Assembly (NCBI RefSeq): GCF_041296385.1
Contig: NC_091014.1
Span: 48,688,078 to 48,752,077, forward strand
DNA: 64,000 bases
Source: Aphelocoma coerulescens
Taxonomy: Eukaryota > Chordata > Aves > Passeriformes > Corvidae
Reading direction: 5' to 3'
Part shown: positions 59,863 through 64,000 of the stretch, piece after piece
Layout: each line of letters begins with the position of its first letter
How positions within the stretch are numbered: position 1 is the stretch's first letter
The notes under the pieces: model-generated
The model's database searches: none
What the model was told of the DNA's origin: nothing
What the model saw: only the letters and a program-made list of their open reading frames with translations
Program-made: the position numbers and the translations under genes

Positions 59863-62431
59863 TTGAGAAATCCACAAAGCCAGGAGCTCCAGGGATACTC
59901 CCCATGCGAAAGGCAGGCCAAGCTTATCGCAGCACAGCCAAAACCTTGCTCCCACTTCTTCATTCTTATTGGAATTCACCACAGCCCAATGCCCGATTTC
60001 TGGCTCAAACTAGGGTTAGGGTTACGCCTAGGGTTAGGCTTGAGAAAACCACAAAGCCAGGAGCTCCAGGGACACTCACCATGCGAAAGGCAGGCCAAGT
60101 TGAGCACGATACAGTTAAAACCGTGCTCCCTCTTCTTCTTTCTGCTTGGAACTCGCCGTCGCCCAATGCCCCATTTCTGGCTCAAACTAGGTTATGGTTA
60201 TGGTTACACCGAGTGTTAGGGTTTGAGAAATCCACAAAGCCAGGAGCTCCAGGGATACTCAGCATGCGAAAGGCAGGCCAAGCTTATCGCAGCACAGCCA
60301 AAACCTTGCTCCCACTTCTTCATTCTTCTTGGAAGTCGCCACAACCCAATGCCTGATTTCTGGCTCAATCTAGGGTTAGGGTTAGGGTTAGGGTTACGCC
60401 TAGGGTTAGGCTTGAGAAAACCACAAAGCCAGGAGCTCCAGAGATACTCCCCATGCGAAAGGCAGGCCAAGCTTATCGCAGCACAGCCAAAACCTTGCTC
60501 CCACTTCTTCATTCTTCTTGGAATTTGATACAGCCCAATGCCCGATTTCTGGCTCAGTCTAGGGTTAGGGTTACGCCTAGGGTTAGGCTTGAGAAAATCA
60601 CAAAGCCAGGAGCTCCAGGGACACTCACCATGCGAAAGGCAGGCCAAGTTGAGCACGATACAGTTAAAACCTTGCTCCCTCTTCTTCTTTCTGCTTGGAA
60701 CGCGCCGTCGCCCAATGCCCCATTTCTGGCTCAAACTAGGTTATGGTTATGGTTACACCTAGTGTTAGGGTTTGAGAAATCCATAAAACCAGGAGCTCCA
60801 GGGATACTCAGCATGCGAAAGGCAGGCCAAGCTTATCGCAGCACAGCCAAAACCTTGCTCCCACTTCTTCATTCTTCTTGGAAGTCGCCACAACCCAATG
60901 CCTGATTTCTGGCTCAATCTAGGGTTAGGGTTAGGGTTAGGGTTATGCCTAGGGTTAGGCTTGAGAAAACCACAAAGCCAGGAGCTCCAGGGATACTCCC
61001 CATGCGAAAGGCAGGCCAAGCTTATCGCAGCACAGCCAAAACCTTGCTCTCACTTCTTCATTCTTCTTGGAAGTCGCCACAACCCAATGCCTGATTTCTG
61101 GCTCAAACTAGGGTTAGGGTTAGGGTTAGGGTTATGCCTAGGGTAAGGTTTGAGAAAACCACAAAGCCAGGAGCTCCAGGGACACTCACCATGTGAAAGG
61201 CAGGCCAAGTTGAGCACGATACAGTTAAAAGCTTGCTCCCTCTTCTTCTTTCTGCTTGGAACTCGCCGCCGCCCAATGCCCCATTTCTGGCTCCAACTAG
61301 GATTATGGTCGTGGTTACACCTAGTGTTAGGGTTTGAGAAATCCACAAAGCCAGGAGCTCCAGGGATACTCAGCATGCGAAAGGCAGGCCAAGCTTATCG
61401 CAGCACAGCCAAAACCTTGCTCCCACTTCTTCATTCTTCTTGGAAGTCGCCACAACCCAATGCCTGATTTCTGGCTCAATCTAGGGTTAGGGTTAGGGTT
61501 AGGGTTACGCCTAGGGTTAGGCTTGAGAAACCCACAAAGCCAGGAGCTCCAGGGATACTCCCCATGCGAAAGGCAGGCCAAGCTGATCGCAGCACAGCCA
61601 AAACCTTGCTCCCACTTCTTCATTCTTATTGGAATTCACCACAGCCCAATGCCCGATTTCTGGCTCAAACTAGGGTTAGGGTTACGCCTAGGGTTAGGCT
61701 TGAGAAAACCACAAAGTCAGGAGCTCCAGGGACACCCACCATGCGAAAGGCAGGCCAAGTTGAGCACGATACAGTTAAAACCTTGCTCCCTCTTCTTCTT
61801 TCTGCTTGGAACTCGCTGCCGCCCAATGCCCCATTTCTGGCTCAAACTAGGTTATGGTTATGGTTACACCGAGTGTTAGGATTTGAGAAATCCACAAAGC
61901 CAGGAGCTCCAGGGATACTCAGCATGCGAAAGGCAGGCCAAGCTTATCGCAGCACAGCCAAAACCTTGCTCCCACTTCTTCATTCTTCTTGGAAGTCGCC
62001 ACAACCCAATGCCTGATTTCTGGCTCAATCTAGGGTTAGGGTTAGGGTTAGGGTTACGCCTAGGGTTAGGCTTGAGAAAACCACAAAGCCAGGAGCTCCA
62101 GAGATACTCCCCATGCGAAAGGCAGGCCAAGCTTATCGCAGCACAGCCAAAACCTTGCTCCCACTTCTTCATTCTTCTTGGAATTTGATACAGCCCAATG
62201 CCCGATTTCTGGCTCAATCTAGGGTTAGGGTTACGCCTAGGGTTAGGCTTGAGAAAATCACAAAGCCAGGAGCTCCAGGGACACTCACCATGCGAAAGGC
62301 AGGCCAAGTTGAGCACGATACAGTTAAAACCTTGCTCCCTCTTCTTCTTTCTGCTTGGAACGCGCCGTCGCCCAATGCCCCATTTCTGGCTCAAACTAGG
62401 TTATGGTTATGGTTACACCTAGTGTTAGGGT
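57482..62431 (+). repeat. Trimers and C4 blocks, second series
   Basis: The block contains A-B-C1 at 57482 and 58031, A-B-C4-A-C1 at 58580, B-C4-B-C1 at 59502, A-B-C1 at 60223, A-A-C3 at 60772, A-B-C1 at 61334 and A-B-C1 at 61883. The part 57,482-59,862 matches 50,907-53,287 (offset 6,575), and 60,223-61,150 matches 54,198-55,125 (offset 6,025). Confidence 0.88.
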
Positions 62432-64000
62432 TTGAGAAATCCATAAAACCAGGAGCTCCAGGGATACTCAGCATGCGAAAGGCAGGCCAAGCTTATCGCA
62501 GCACAGCCAAAACCTTGCTCCCACTTCTTCATTCTTCTTGGAAGTCGCCACAACCCAATGCCTGATTTCTGGCTCAATCTAGGGTTAGGGTTAGGGTTAG
62601 GGTTACGCCTAGGGTTAGGCTTGAGAAAACCACAAAGCCAGGAGCTCCAGGGATACTCCCCATGCGAAAGGCAGGCCAAGCTTATCGCAGCACAGCCAAA
62701 ACCTTGCTCCCACTTCTTCATTCTTATTGGAATTCACCACAGCCCAATGCCTGATTTCTGGCTCAAACTAGGGTTAGGGTTACGCCTAGGGTAAGGTTTG
62801 AGAAAACCACAAAGCCAGGAGCTCCAGGGATACTCCCCATGCGAAAGGCAGGCCAAGCTTATCGCAGCACAGCCAAAACCTTGCTCCCACTTCTTCATTC
62901 TTATTGGAATTCACCACAGCCCAATGCCTGATTTCTGGCTCAAACTAGGCTTAGGGTTACGCCTAGGGTTAGGCTTGAGAAAACCACAAAGCCAGGAGAT
63001 CCAGGGACACTCCCCATGCGAAAGGCAGGCCAAGCTTATCGCAGCACAGCCAAAACCTTGCTCCCTCTTCTTCATTCTTATTGGAATTCACCACAGCCCA
63101 ATGCCCGATTTCTGGCTCAAACTAGGGTTAGGGTTACGCCTAGGGTTAGGCTTGAGAAAACCACAAAGCCAGGAGCTCCAGGGGCACCCACCATGTGAAA
63201 GGCAGGCCAAGTTGAGCACGATACAGTTAAAACCTTGCTCCCTCTTCTTCTTTCTGCTTGGAACTCGCTGCCGCCCAATGCCCCATTTCTGGCTCAAAAT
63301 AGGGTTATTGTCGTGGTTACACCTAGTGTTAGGCTTTGAGAAATCCACAAAGCCAGGAGCTCCAGGGATACTCCCCATGCGAAAGGCAGGCCAAGCTTAT
63401 CGCAGCACAAGCAAAACCTTGCTCCCTCTTCTTCATTCTTCTTGGAACTTGCCACAGCCCAATGCCCGATTTCTGGCTCAATCTAGGGTTAGGGTTACGC
63501 CTAGGGTTAGGCTTGAGAAAACCACAAAGCCAGGAGCTCCAGGGACACTCACCATGCGAAAGGCAGGCCAAGTTGAGCACGATACAGTTAAAACCGTGCT
63601 CCCTCTTCTTCTTTCTGCTTGGAACTCGCCGTCGCCCAATGCCCCATTTCTGGCTCAAACTAGGTTATGGTTATGGTTACACCGAGTGTTAGGGTTTGAG
63701 AAATCCACAAAGCCAGGAGCTCCAGGGATACTCAGCATGCGAAAGGCAGGCCAAGCTTATCGCAGCACAGCCAAAACCTTGCTCCCACTTCTTCATTCTT
63801 CTTGGAAGTCGCCACAACCCAATGCCTGATTTCTGGCTCAATCTAGGGTTAGGGTTAGGGTTAGGGTTACGCCTAGGGTTAGGCTTGAGAAAACCACAAA
63901 GGCAGGAGCTCCAGAGATACTCCCCATGCGAAAGGCAGGCCAAGCTTATCGCAGCACAAGCAAAACCTTGCTCCCTCTTCTTCATTCTTCTTGGAACTTG
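62432..64000 (+). repeat. A-B-B-b-C4-B-C1-A and a partial B at the right edge
   Basis: Monomers start at 62432, 62621, 62798, 62975, 63152, 63336, 63513, 63696 and 63885. The b at 62975 is recombinant: b-type start, but TATTGGAATTCACC end. The last monomer is cut at GGAACTTG, so the array continues to the right. Confidence 0.9.

Larger units (their letters stand above)
1..64000 (+). repeat. Telomere-motif-bearing tandem satellite array (whole window)
   Basis: The whole window consists of head-to-tail monomers of 177, 183, 184 or 189 bp (rarely 186, 190, 195, 201 or 207), all in one orientation. Each runs from TTGAGA through conserved landmarks: CCAGGAGCTCCAGG, AAGGCAGGCCAAG, AACCTTGCTC, a CTTCTTC pyrimidine run, CCAATGCC, ATTTCTGGCTC, then a TAGGGT-type block and GCCTAGGGTTAGGC or CACCTAGTGTTAGG. 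No unique sequence, transposon or gene interrupts it, so it also accounts for every stretch over 300 bases without a gene. Monomer length is close to nucleosome repeat length, as in many centromeric and subtelomeric satellites. The location is inferred to be subtelomeric or pericentromeric. The family is not recognised. Confidence 0.97.

Noticed and set aside
1..64000. CRISPR array
   Set aside because: Repeats are about 180 bp with no unique spacers between them, and there are no cas genes.
119..64000. RNA polymerase II promoter from the CCAAT present in nearly every monomer (CCCAATGCC)
   Set aside because: The bases flanking CCAAT do not fit the purine-rich NF-Y context, and I see no accompanying TATA element or other core promoter signal.

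Overview
The window is one uninterrupted tandem satellite array. I find no protein-coding gene, RNA gene, transposon, CRISPR array or unique sequence anywhere in the 64 kb. It is built from roughly 350 head-to-tail monomers of 177-189 bp, all in the same orientation. Each monomer has a non-telomeric body of about 150 bp followed by a short block of telomere-type hexamers (TTAGGG or degenerate forms) on the + strand. I set monomer boundaries at the conserved TTGAGA that follows each telomeric block.

Organism: clearly eukaryotic. TTAGGG-type hexamers, a nucleosome-sized monomer, and many copy-to-copy differences that are CpG versus TpG/CpA suggest a methylated genome with vertebrate-type telomere repeats. 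The most economical reading is a subtelomeric or other heterochromatic satellite of a vertebrate. TTAGGG also occurs in many other metazoans, fungi and protists, and I do not recognise the satellite family, so species and even class stay open. If the array is subtelomeric and keeps telomeric polarity, the chromosome end lies to the right.

Monomer classes: A (189 bp, four TAGGGT units), B (177 bp, two units), b (a B variant with GAGATCCAGG), C1 (183 bp, TTATGG-type units), C2, C3 and C4 (184 bp, three different degenerate telomeric ends), and H (189 bp, a C/A recombinant). They form higher-order repeats: trimer A-B-C1 (549 bp), pentamer A-B-B-b-C1 (903 bp), 12-mer (2,223 bp), 10-mer (1,813 bp) and 15-mer (about 2,740 bp).

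Layout: 0-28 kb is dominated by trimers, pentamers and H/C3-containing blocks. It includes a 4,371-bp near-perfect tandem duplication (6.6-15.0 kb) and a copy of the left edge displaced by about 14.2-14.6 kb. From about 28.3 kb a different set of diagnostic variants appears: C4 monomers, CTGATCGC, GCACAAGC, then CACCGAG and CAGAGATAC. From there the array is organised as C4-containing blocks, a 2,223-bp tandem duplication (39.0-43.4 kb), 1,813-bp 10-mers (47.3-50.9 and 55.7-57.5 kb) and a 6,575-bp-offset duplication. Several A monomers have expanded telomeric tracts of 5-7 units.

Monomer lengths are mostly multiples of three and the body has few stops, so long open frames exist on both strands. 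They are a by-product of the periodicity and I do not call them genes. Their telomeric parts read as Val-Arg, Gly-Leu, Pro-Asn and Leu-Thr dipeptide runs, which is noted as a finding.
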